Origin: an uncultured Bacteroidales bacterium
Lineage (GTDB): Bacteria; Bacteroidota; Bacteroidia; Bacteroidales; Paludibacteraceae
Direction of reading: 5' to 3'
Assembly: GCA_937891975.1 (NCBI GenBank)
Contig: CALAUA010000014.1
Location: 124,001-188,000, forward strand
Length of the DNA: 64,000 bases
Shown here one piece after another: positions 56,558 to 64,000 of this stretch. The first letter of the stretch is position 1. Every line of letters begins with the position of its first letter. Position numbers and translations under genes: made by a program. The notes under the pieces were generated by a model. The model ran no database searches and was not told where the DNA came from. It saw nothing but the letters and a program-made list of their open reading frames with translations.

Positions 56558-57529
56558 TTATTTTTGTTGATAAATTCGTATATAATCGATGTACATTTTG
56601 ACGGGGGTGCCATCGGCAGGGAGGGCGGTGACACGTTGGAAGTTCTCGTGGTCGGCAGTATATACCTCGGGGTACTTCTCGTGCATTGGTAGCCCTGGGA
56701 AGAAGCCACCTACTGCCAAGTTGAGCACGATATAGAAGGGGTGATTGAAGTAGTGTCCTGGTTCGTTGATAGATTTATCACGCAGCGAGAGTGCGAAATA
56801 AGGTGCTACCTCGGGATATTGGTCCTGGTCAAGGTACATAGCCAGACTATCTTCGGTCCAGATGACGGTGAAGAGGTGAAAGTCGCCTTGTACAGGGTAG
56901 GAGGCTTCGCATACACCTGCTTCGTTAGGGTACTTGCCATCGTTAAAACTTTCGCCCCAGTGCGCAGCACCGTTGAAATAGCGGTCGGAAAGACCTTTCT
57001 CGATCCCATCTTTGTGACCCATCTCTACAATGTCGATCTCGCCGCATTTAGGCCATACCACGCGCCCTTGCGCAGCCAACTGCTCGCGCTGACGGTCGAT
57101 AGAGTCATCGTTGCCGAGGTTGGTAGCAAGATTATTGCCCAGCATCCAGAACGCAGGCCATAGACCATTTCCCGTGTAAGGGAAAGCGATACGCGCTTCA
57201 ATCTTGCCGTAGCAAACGGTGACTTTGTCCTGGGTATTGACACGTGCCGAAGTGGCAGGGCGATTGCGATAGTCCTCGCGCTTGGCATTGAGCACGAGGC
57301 ATGACTCGCCCGATACGGGATGACGTTCGATAGTGACGTTGCGGGGGGTGTAGTACTGCATCTCGGCATTGCCTCCACCACGAGCATTATCGTCCACGTT
57401 CCAATAAGCAGTGTCCAACGTAGGGGCATTGAAATCGTCTTCCCATACGAGGGTATAGGGCTGTTTAGCATGGCAGGCTGATAGCAGCACAGCGCATAAC
57501 GACAAGATTATAAACTTAAAGGGTTTCAA
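56558..57529 (-). CDS. GH16 endo-beta-glucanase lipoprotein
   Basis: 323 residues starting at a TTG (57527-57529), since no ATG precedes the lipoprotein signal (KFIILSLCAVLLSAC). A GH16 jelly roll opens with LVWEDDFNAPTLDTAYWN and carries the catalytic motif GEIDIVEMG with nucleophile E164, D166 and acid/base E169. It ends YIDYIRIYQQK. Motifs fit the laminarinase-type subfamily acting on beta-1,3-linkages. One of three GH16 genes in the locus. Confidence 0.92.
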   Translation of the reverse strand: MKPFKFIILSLCAVLLSACHAKQPYTLVWEDDFNAPTLDTAYWNVDDNARGGGNAEMQYYTPRNVTIERHPVSGESCLVLNAKREDYRNRPATSARVNTQDKVTVCYGKIEARIAFPYTGNGLWPAFWMLGNNLATNLGNDDSIDRQREQLAAQGRVVWPKCGEIDIVEMGHKDGIEKGLSDRYFNGAAHWGESFNDGKYPNEAGVCEASYPVQGDFHLFTVIWTEDSLAMYLDQDQYPEVAPYFALSLRDKSINEPGHYFNHPFYIVLNLAVGGFFPGLPMHEKYPEVYTADHENFQRVTALPADGTPVKMYIDYIRIYQQK

Positions 57530-57550
57530 TGTTTTTTATGTATTAAAAGG

Positions 57551-58588
57551 TTATTGTATTTGTTGTCCTACGATGTTGTATAGTTGTCCGTTTTTGCGGA
57601 TGAAGATTTGTCCGTTGATGATGACCTTTTGTGCAGGTTGTGAGATAGTGATGTTTTGTACTGCTGTACTGCCTTCGGACTCGATGTCATCAGAGGGCGA
57701 TGGAGAGGTGAAGGTCTCTTTGTCGGTCCCCTGTTGGTAGATACGAATCCAGTCGATATAGACGGAGCGTGGACCATTGGCAAGGGCTGTAATCTTGTTG
57801 ATGTCCCAAATCTGAGGGAAATTGCCACCTACGGCGAGGTTAGCGATGATGAAGTTGGGCTTAGCAAAGACACGACTACGGTCGTAGTTGGCATCGTCGT
57901 TGGGCCCTAAGTCGGCGTGGAAATAGGGTTTTACGCCCGGGTTGGCATCGCGGTCCATATACATATCAATAGAAGTGGGTGTCCAGATCATGGTGACAAT
58001 ATGGAAAGTGTCCTCTACGGAATAATGATAGGTGATGTCTTGTGCATCGCTCCACACGACATCCCATTTGGAACCAAGATGGAGTGCGCCATTGAAGTAG
58101 CGGTCTTGCGTACCACGGTTGATACCATTGGCATTGCCTAGTTCGATGATATCGGTTTCTCCGCAGCGTGGCCATCCTACTTGATCGTAGTCATTACCCA
58201 TCTGCCAGAACGCAGGCCATAGACCGTTGGCGGTGTTAGGGAACTTGATACGCGCTTCGATCTTGCCGAAGGTGTAGTAGAGATTGTTCTTGGTATTGAC
58301 ACGACCCGAGGTGCATTTCTTGCCATGGTAGTCCTCTTTGGTGGCAGTAAGCACAAGGCAGCGTTTACCTGTAGTGGGTTCGGTAGCGAGGGTTACACCT
58401 TTTTCGCAATAGTATTGCAACTCGCTGTTGCCACCACCATCGCCATTGACCTCAATGTTCCAGACATTGCGGTCGAGGGTAGCGTCGGTGAAGTCTTCGT
58501 TCCAAACGAGGGTGTAGTCCTGCGCTGCCAGAGGCAGGGCAAGCATTAGCAGAAGCATGGTGTAGAGTTGTTTGGTGTAGTGTAGCAT
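57551..58588 (-). CDS. Secreted GH16 endo-beta-glucanase with tail
   Basis: 345 residues. Type I signal peptide (MLLLMLALPLAAQ, either from the first ATG or codon 11), no lipobox. GH16 domain at ~25-270 with LVWNEDFTDATLDRNVWN and GETDIIELG (nucleophile E144, acid/base E149). A short linker leads to the shared tail (VIINGQIFIRKNG). It is the only catalytic protein of the beta-glucan locus with this tail. The other GH16 enzymes are lipoproteins, so one reaction seems to be supplied in two locations. Confidence 0.92.
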   Translation of the reverse strand: MLHYTKQLYTMLLLMLALPLAAQDYTLVWNEDFTDATLDRNVWNIEVNGDGGGNSELQYYCEKGVTLATEPTTGKRCLVLTATKEDYHGKKCTSGRVNTKNNLYYTFGKIEARIKFPNTANGLWPAFWQMGNDYDQVGWPRCGETDIIELGNANGINRGTQDRYFNGALHLGSKWDVVWSDAQDITYHYSVEDTFHIVTMIWTPTSIDMYMDRDANPGVKPYFHADLGPNDDANYDRSRVFAKPNFIIANLAVGGNFPQIWDINKITALANGPRSVYIDWIRIYQQGTDKETFTSPSPSDDIESEGSTAVQNITISQPAQKVIINGQIFIRKNGQLYNIVGQQIQ

Positions 58589-58597
58589 AGTGGAGAG

Positions 58598-58631
58598 TTG
58601 TTTAGTATTGTGTAGTATTGTATAGAGTGGT
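58598..58631. repeat. 10-bp-period repeat between GH128 and GH16 genes
   Basis: gttgtttagt, attgtgtagt, attgtataga, gtgg in 10-bp register. On the minus strand it reads with the same words (CTAAACAA, AATACTACAC) as the lpxA-glnS spacer at 16604-16638. Confidence 0.75.
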
Positions 58632-59876
58632 TTATTGTAGGAGTTGGTAGCAATTAAAGGTTCCTTTTAGTGCTTCCAAGCGAAGGGTGTGGTTGCCGAG
58701 CGGTGGGATGACGGTAGTGGTGAGCGTAGTAACCGTTTGCATATCAGCGGTTTTAGGTATGTCTACTATTGCTTGGGCTACGCCGTCAATATAGATACAT
58801 ACCTGGCTATTGACGATGGTGGCATATTGGATTTGCAGCGGTTGTTTGCTTTGTACATTGATTTGATAATCAATCCATTGCCCTTGCATGAAAGATTGGA
58901 TATAGAGTTGGTTGTCGTCTGTCACACGCAAAGATATATTCTCCTCTTTTAAGGCGATGTATTGGTGTGCACCTATGCCTTGTTCGAGGGAGAGATAGGC
59001 ATTCTTATCGAAAGAAGAGAACTGGGTGAAGATCTGTCCTAATGGTGTAAGCTCTACAGGCGAGCCGTGGGTGAGGAGCTGCATATATGGTGCAGAGTCC
59101 ACCTTGCCACTGGTGCGAGGCATGAACCATGCGTAGCGTTCTACGTGAGGGTTTTGCTCCATGTGGTTGAGGACGGAGCACATATAGTCCATTTGCTTCT
59201 CCACATTGCTTGGCACAGGGTCCCATGCGCAGAACTCAGTCATCCAGATGGGTTTGCCGTATTTTTCAAACTTCTTGATATAATCTTTGACTGCTGAAGG
59301 CGATGCCATGTAGCAGTGGATAGCAATAGCGTGGATGTCGTCAAGGGAGACGTTGGGCTGTGCAAAGAACTCATCGAGCCACTTGATAGGGTCGTGATAG
59401 CCCGCGAGCGTGCCATAGTTCATGGCAGGAGAGACGAGTTTGAGGTTCAGTTCTCGGGCTAATGCTACCACTTGTGGCCACTGCTCAGCCGCCTGCGCAG
59501 GGGTCATGTTGCATTGGTCGGTGAGGTTGGGTTCGTTGAAGCCAAGCAGGTACTTGGTATTGGGGTGCTCTTGCACGTACTGGCGAATCTTGGCTGCACT
59601 GTAGGAGCCATTCCAACACATAGGGCAGAAATCCATCTCGTTGGTGTCGAACCAAAGAGCAGAGGTGCTGTTTTGGTCGTTAGCCCAATTGTAGGACCAC
59701 GAGATAGCTGGCGAGAGCAATGGGAGGTCCTGGATATTGGTGAAGTTGAAGGACACACCGCGCTTGGCACTCTTCTGCATGGTAGAGGGCTGGTCATGCG
59801 TAGGGGAGTTGCCTTCGCAAGAGATTAGGAAGAGAGCACTTATTACAACAAATATTTTACTACTTAACTGTTTCAT
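58632..59876 (-). CDS. GH128 beta-1,3-glucanase-like lipoprotein
   Basis: 414 residues, lipobox LISC near residue 20. The Asl1/GH128 TIM barrel starts at KRGVSFNF and shows SYNWAND, FCPMCWNG, acid/base E115 in GFNEPNLTDQ, and nucleophile E214 in MTEFCAWDP. A C-terminal ~130-residue beta-sandwich (CBM6-like, LRLEALKGTFNCYQ) probably binds sugar. GH128 enzymes cleave beta-1,3-glucan, a strong indicator of the locus substrate. Confidence 0.88.
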   Translation of the reverse strand: MKQLSSKIFVVISALFLISCEGNSPTHDQPSTMQKSAKRGVSFNFTNIQDLPLLSPAISWSYNWANDQNSTSALWFDTNEMDFCPMCWNGSYSAAKIRQYVQEHPNTKYLLGFNEPNLTDQCNMTPAQAAEQWPQVVALARELNLKLVSPAMNYGTLAGYHDPIKWLDEFFAQPNVSLDDIHAIAIHCYMASPSAVKDYIKKFEKYGKPIWMTEFCAWDPVPSNVEKQMDYMCSVLNHMEQNPHVERYAWFMPRTSGKVDSAPYMQLLTHGSPVELTPLGQIFTQFSSFDKNAYLSLEQGIGAHQYIALKEENISLRVTDDNQLYIQSFMQGQWIDYQINVQSKQPLQIQYATIVNSQVCIYIDGVAQAIVDIPKTADMQTVTTLTTTVIPPLGNHTLRLEALKGTFNCYQLLQ

Positions 59877-59896
59877 AGTGACATTATCAACATTAC

Positions 59897-61165
59897 TTAG
59901 GGTTGTTCTTGGCGTTGGTACACGCGTACCCAGTCCACGTACATGATACGTTGTTGGTTGAAGATAGAGTCGTCCACCTTGCCGCCCATGTTACCACCGA
60001 TAGCGCAGTTGAGAATGATAAAGTGCGGTTGGGTGAAAGGCCATGAACGAGGATTGTCGATAAGCGTTTCCCAAACCGTAGCATACTCTACTCCGTCCAC
60101 GAAGAAACGGATACAATCTTTGCCATCTTTCTCCTCTTGACACCATTCTACTCCATAGGTATGGAAGTCTGCTGACAATGGATCATCGAAGAAACGAGTA
60201 GCATGCCAGTTTTTGCCATTGGTACCATTCTTCTCTGGGGTGTGGACAGCAAAAGAGGCGCGTGTGTCTTGCGAGCCAATATGCTCAATGATGTCAATCT
60301 CGCCACAAGCAGGCCATCTGCCCGACTCGCCCATCATCCAGAAAGCAGGCCATGTACCCATACCACCTGGGAACTTGATACGTGCTTCCACCTTGCCATA
60401 GAGGAAGGACTTTTTGCCTTTGGAAAGGAGGCGTGCAGAGGTATATTCGCGGTTTTCGTAGGTCTCTTTGCGCGCTTCAATCTCGAGGCAACCATCTTTG
60501 ACGCGCACGTTCTCAGGGCGTTGGGTGTAGTATTGCAACTCGTTGTTGCCCCAACCATCTCCACCGAGGTTATAGCCCCAAACGGACTCATCGAGGGCAG
60601 TGCCATTGAACTCATCGGACCACACGAGCGAATAGTCGCCCCACTTATGCTCTACAGCCACGAGGGCTGTAACCGATTCCACAGGAGTGGAAAGGGTGAT
60701 GGTAGCGTTGCCTGGTTTGAGCGCGGTGATGACGCCTTGCTGATCCACCTGCACGATGTCTTCTGCGGAAGAGGTCCATGTGAGATCCAGACCATAGGTA
60801 TTGCCATATTGGAACTGGTAGGTATCACCTTTCTTTAGGGATATGAAAGCAGGAGATATGCGCAAGGTAGAGCCATCGGTACCGCTGACAAAGACCTGTG
60901 CATTGACAGTGGTAGAACCCGATTTGGCAGTGATCGTGGTAGTGCCTATGGCATTGGCAGTGATAACTCCGTGGAAAACGGTGGCTACCGAATCATCGGA
61001 GGAAGCCCATTCGATATTGGTAGCTTCACCAACGACGTTGATAGTGGTGATATCGCCCACCTTCATCTGGAGAGAGTTGGGATTGAGCGAGAAATTCACT
61101 GTAGGTTCGCACGCTATACACAGCACAGCGCAGAGGAATAAGAGGGTATGTAATGTCTGTTTCAT
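59897..61165 (-). CDS. GH16 endo-beta-glucanase lipoprotein with two BIG2 domains
   Basis: 422 residues, lipobox CIAC near residue 19. Two BIG2-type Ig-like domains (~22-95 and ~97-175) precede the GH16 domain (~178-420), which opens with LVWSDEFNGTALDESVWGYN and has GEIDIIEHIG (nucleophile E289, D291, acid/base E294). Ends YVDWVRVYQRQ. The BIG2 spacers probably hold the enzyme away from the outer membrane. First glycosidase after the surface lipoprotein in the operon. Confidence 0.93.
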   Translation of the reverse strand: MKQTLHTLLFLCAVLCIACEPTVNFSLNPNSLQMKVGDITTINVVGEATNIEWASSDDSVATVFHGVITANAIGTTTITAKSGSTTVNAQVFVSGTDGSTLRISPAFISLKKGDTYQFQYGNTYGLDLTWTSSAEDIVQVDQQGVITALKPGNATITLSTPVESVTALVAVEHKWGDYSLVWSDEFNGTALDESVWGYNLGGDGWGNNELQYYTQRPENVRVKDGCLEIEARKETYENREYTSARLLSKGKKSFLYGKVEARIKFPGGMGTWPAFWMMGESGRWPACGEIDIIEHIGSQDTRASFAVHTPEKNGTNGKNWHATRFFDDPLSADFHTYGVEWCQEEKDGKDCIRFFVDGVEYATVWETLIDNPRSWPFTQPHFIILNCAIGGNMGGKVDDSIFNQQRIMYVDWVRVYQRQEQP

Positions 61166-61193
61166 ATTCGTTGGTTGTTTGTTTTAGGGCTAA

Positions 61194-61214
61194 GAGGAGG
61201 TAATCAGCCTCCTC
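61194..61214 (-). terminator. Hairpin in the spacer after the BIG2 lipoprotein gene
   Basis: Stem gaggagg / cctcctc with loop taatcag, almost the same core and loop as 37772-37798. It lies upstream of the GH16-BIG2 gene. There is no U-run. Confidence 0.5.
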
Positions 61215-61240
61215 AAAGCGGGGGTATTCATCGCTTGTTT

Positions 61241-61328
61241 CTACGGTATGCCTATAGTAATGTACCGTGTATCTACCGTGTATCTACCGTGTATCTAACG
61301 TATATCTATCGTGTATCTAACGTAATTG
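61241..61328. repeat. 11-bp-period tandem array
   Basis: ctacggtatgc and ctatagtaatg lead into taccgtgtatc three times (61263-61295), then taacgtatatc, tatcgtgtatc and taacgtaattg. Degenerate 11-mers may continue to ~61361. It lies between the BIG2 lipoprotein gene and the first GH16 gene. Confidence 0.9.
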
Positions 61329-61372
61329 ATAGCGGAGAGATAGTGTAGGAGTAGCGATGTATTAAGGGTCGC

Positions 61373-62299
61373 TTATTTCTTGTAGAAGTAAACAGCGTCC
61401 ATATTGAGTTGTGCACCAGCAGTACCCTCAGTGAGTGCTACGAATACGTTAACGCCAGCAGCGCAAGTGGTGGTAGCGAGAGCAGTAGCGAAGCGTGACA
61501 TTGGGATGTCGAACTCAGCCCATTCACCATTACGGGTGAAGTCTTCGTAGAGAGGACCATCGTAAACAGCGGTCGAACCGATAACAAACTTAGTAGCTTC
61601 AGAACCGAAGATATAGAAGCAGTGTGAAGCGTTGTCGGTAGATTTGAGAGCCATGTGGAGGTAGTAGTCGTCTGGGCTAGCTACGATAGCAGCGCGGAGA
61701 GCCTCAGCAGCTTCCCAAGCCTTGCTGGCGTCTGTTTCGGTGAGGCAGTAGCCACAACCAGCCCAACCTAAAGTGCTAACAGTGAGAGCAGTGAAACCAT
61801 CGGTGTTGCCGTGGAAGTTGAGACCTGTAGGGTTGTCATTAGCCACGTAGGTAGCATCCCATACATACAAGAATTTGCCTACATCGTCTGGACGGAAGTC
61901 ACCCACGATTTTTGAAGCATTCGCATCAGCGGTAGTACCATCGATAGCGATTGGCCAGAATTGTGAGCCCTTGAGCGTAGCACCGCCACCTTGTGTTTGG
62001 TCAGCCTCTACAAGAACAACGCAAGTTTTGGTAACACCTGCAGCAGTAGCAGAGATGATAGCATTACCAGCAGAAACAGCGGTAACAAGACCATCAGCCA
62101 CGGTAGCTACAGCTTCGTTAGAAGATGTCCATGACTCAACAGCAACGTTAGCAGTAAGTTGGTGTGTCTCACCTACTTTCATGGTAACAGAAGTCTCTGT
62201 GAGCTCCAATGGCTCGGTAGGAGTAGGTTGGTCACAAGCAGTGAAACCAGCCAATGCGAGTACTGCAAGAGCAGTAGCGAAAAATTTGTTTGTTTTCAT
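61373..62299 (-). CDS. Putative surface glycan-binding lipoprotein with BIG2 domain
   Basis: 308 residues, lipobox FTAC near residue 22. A BIG2 domain (~30-100) is followed by a ~200-residue beta-rich domain (QFWPIAIDGTTADANASK, FLYVWDATYVAND, NMDAVYFYKK at the end). No catalytic motif. Its place directly after SusD is that of SusE-like surface glycan-binding proteins, so beta-glucan binding is inferred from position and layout. Confidence 0.78.
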   Translation of the reverse strand: MKTNKFFATALAVLALAGFTACDQPTPTEPLELTETSVTMKVGETHQLTANVAVESWTSSNEAVATVADGLVTAVSAGNAIISATAAGVTKTCVVLVEADQTQGGGATLKGSQFWPIAIDGTTADANASKIVGDFRPDDVGKFLYVWDATYVANDNPTGLNFHGNTDGFTALTVSTLGWAGCGYCLTETDASKAWEAAEALRAAIVASPDDYYLHMALKSTDNASHCFYIFGSEATKFVIGSTAVYDGPLYEDFTRNGEWAEFDIPMSRFATALATTTCAAGVNVFVALTEGTAGAQLNMDAVYFYKK

Positions 62300-62349
62300 A
62301 ATACTTAAAAATTAAGTGGTTAGTAAATTATGTTGATTAGAATGGTTGA

Positions 62350-63948
62350 TCAATAACCATTGTTTTGTTTCATTTCTGTTGGGTTGAGCTGGATTTCCTC
62401 TTGTGGGATTGGGAAAATCTCATGTTTGCCAGCCACAAACTCCTGAATATGCGATTGTGCCTCTTGTGTCTCGGTGGCTTTGTAGGCATCCATATGGGCT
62501 TTCAGACCATTGCCTGCCACACCTTCCCAACGCACGAGGTCAAACCAACGGTGACCCTCCATAGCCAACTCGACACGGCGTTCGTGGCGGAGGGCAGCGT
62601 TGTCAGCGAGGGTAATCTCGGATAGTCCTACGCGTGTGCGTACCATATTGATATAGGTGCGCGCGGTAGCCTCATCGCCTGCGCCAAGAGCAGCCTCGGC
62701 GTACATAAGGAGGACATCGGCATAGCGGATTTGGCGATTGTTGAGCGGACCGCGAGAAGCGTGGAGCGACCATTTGCCATAGCCACCACCTTGATCCGCA
62801 GGATCGCGGTACATGCCGTACTTATTGTTGAGGTAGCGTGAGCCGAGGTAGATCTCAACAGAAGGTGTTTCGATGAGCGAATCCACAGGGTTGAGGATAG
62901 CCACATCGCGACGGATATCGGTAGGTTCGAACTCATCGTAGAGGTTTTGTGTTGGGTGGTCAAATCCCCATCCACCACCGATGAGGGATGAGCGTGAACG
63001 CATCAATATCTGGGTAAACGAACCTGCGGTGAAGCCGAAGCCCTCGCCGTAGTCGCCCCAAGGAACTTCCATGTATTGAATTTCAAATACAGACTCTTGG
63101 CCATTCTCGCCAGCGAGGGTGAAGTTGTCCTCGTAGTTAGAGCAGAGCGAGTACTCGCCAGAAGCGATGATAGAGTCGCCCCATTGCTTAGCCGCAGCGA
63201 AATAGGTGGCAGGGTCTTGAGAGAGTTGTTTGTTCCAATAAGGCGAAGCCATATAGAGATTGACCTTGAGGAGCATGGCTTGTGCAGCACCCTTGGTAGC
63301 GCGACCGAGATCTTCGGCCTTCATTGCGCTGCGGACTGGTAGCATGTAGTTGGCCTTGGTCAGGTCTTCCAAGATGAGGTTATAGACTTGCTCTGTGGAT
63401 GCGCGTGGAACACCCCAGTTATCGGAGTTATCGATCACTTCAGTCGTAATAGGTACTCCTGCAAATACGCGTACGAGGCGGAAATAGTAGTATGCGCGCA
63501 AGTAGTGTGCTTCACCCAAAAGGTTATTCTTCATAGTGGGGGTGAAGATGGAGTCCGTACCAATCTCCATATTGGTGATATACTTGATGGCCAGGTTGCA
63601 ACGCGCAATACCTTGGTATTGTGCACGATAGAAATCTAGCAACAGGGTGTTTTGCGATGTGGTGCGCCAGTTTTCCATATCATAGGCATCCGCCATATCA
63701 GAGGTACTACCACCTCCCTTGAGTGCATCGTCGCTCACGATGTCGCCGATAAACCATTCGGAGAGGTAGGTATTGTTGTATTCCCACATCAGTGGCACAT
63801 AGCAACCTGTGACATTTTGCTTGGCCGCTGCGGTCGAGGTAAAGAAGTCATTCAGCAATGTGGTTCCTGGCTCAATCTCTGTGAGATAATCACGGCATCC
63901 TGTAAATACGAGGAGCAGAGCGAATATATAATATTTCAACGTTTTCAT
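62350..63948 (-). CDS. susD: SusD/RagB-family lipoprotein of the beta-glucan locus
   Basis: 532 residues, lipobox FTGC near residue 18. Typical SusD start (YLTEIEPGTTLLNDFF), helical region (LRAYYYFRLVRVFAG), and C-terminal blocks IRYADVLLMYAEAALGAGD, RHERRVELAMEGHRWFDLVRW (in two parts) and FPIPQEEIQLNP. It pairs with the SusC that ends 30 bp upstream. Only ~18% of residues look shared with the starch SusD, as judged by eye over the conserved blocks, so substrate is inferred from GH16/GH128/GH30. Confidence 0.94.
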   Translation of the reverse strand: MKTLKYYIFALLLVFTGCRDYLTEIEPGTTLLNDFFTSTAAAKQNVTGCYVPLMWEYNNTYLSEWFIGDIVSDDALKGGGSTSDMADAYDMENWRTTSQNTLLLDFYRAQYQGIARCNLAIKYITNMEIGTDSIFTPTMKNNLLGEAHYLRAYYYFRLVRVFAGVPITTEVIDNSDNWGVPRASTEQVYNLILEDLTKANYMLPVRSAMKAEDLGRATKGAAQAMLLKVNLYMASPYWNKQLSQDPATYFAAAKQWGDSIIASGEYSLCSNYEDNFTLAGENGQESVFEIQYMEVPWGDYGEGFGFTAGSFTQILMRSRSSLIGGGWGFDHPTQNLYDEFEPTDIRRDVAILNPVDSLIETPSVEIYLGSRYLNNKYGMYRDPADQGGGYGKWSLHASRGPLNNRQIRYADVLLMYAEAALGAGDEATARTYINMVRTRVGLSEITLADNAALRHERRVELAMEGHRWFDLVRWEGVAGNGLKAHMDAYKATETQEAQSHIQEFVAGKHEIFPIPQEEIQLNPTEMKQNNGY

Positions 63949-63978
63949 ATTTATGAAATTTTAAAGGTTCAATATTGT

Positions 63979-64000
63979 TTAGAATGTAGCATTCAAACCA
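63979..64000 (-). CDS. C-terminal end of a SusC-type receptor (partial)
   Basis: The last minus-strand codons read G-L-N-A-T-F-stop, a very common end of SusC/RagA barrels, with the TAA at 63979-63981. It lies 30 bp before the SusD start, the invariable SusC-SusD order. The rest is outside the window. Confidence 0.6.

Overview
The window is chromosomal DNA of a member of the order Bacteroidales, probably gut-associated and probably uncultured. The signs are SusC/SusD pairs, a SusR-type regulator, a GldJ-like lipoprotein, many lipoprotein signals, A-rich gene leaders instead of strong Shine-Dalgarno sites, and repeated TTTG-N19/20-TACCTTTG promoters. I cannot name the genus. No rRNA, tRNA, CRISPR array, insertion sequence or prophage was seen.

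Positions 1-18.9 kb are mostly housekeeping. A minus-strand operon folP-dacA-metG lies opposite gldJ and gcvH. A DUF4270 lipoprotein and a short GT5 protein are divergent from panC-pdxB-proS-lpxD. These are followed by a FISUMP-type secreted protein, then lpxC-lpxA-glnS and a small HsdR_N-like gene. LpxC lacks the FabZ domain fused to it in most Bacteroidetes.

Positions 18.9-33 kb hold an alpha-glucan (starch) utilisation locus. The minus-strand operon reads GH97, SusC, SusD, a CBM26-repeat SusE-like lipoprotein, a GH13 lipoprotein, a small secreted CBM26 protein and a secreted GH13-CBM26 amylase. A divergent susR-like gene sits at its head. PhoH, a small membrane protein and RecO follow on the plus strand.

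Positions 34.9-64 kb are a second, minus-strand locus that reads as a beta-1,3/1,6-glucan utilisation system. In transcription order it has a SusC (only its last codons are inside the window), SusD, a BIG2 surface lipoprotein, a GH16, a GH128, two more GH16, a GPH-type symporter, a cytoplasmic GH94/GH149/GH161-type phosphorylase, GH30 and GH3. Five large secreted proteins with no catalytic domain follow, built from discoidin, Ig-like, FN3 and glycan-binding-like modules. A 40-residue peptide gene sits among them. A reasonable model is outer-surface cleavage, SusCD uptake, periplasmic trimming, import by the symporter and phosphorolysis in the cytoplasm.

Two patterns run across the window. First, eight secreted proteins end in the same roughly 27-residue tail (K-x-[IMF]-x-N-[GS]-Q-[LI]-x-I), and none of them has a lipobox, while none of the 13 lipoproteins has the tail. 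With a GldJ homologue present, the tail may be a type IX-like sorting signal. Second, short tandem repeats with fixed periods recur. Five spacers carry 11-bp-period arrays of unrelated sequence. Period-7 and period-8 repeats occur both in spacers and, translated in frame, inside pdxB, the GH3 gene and the phosphorylase gene.
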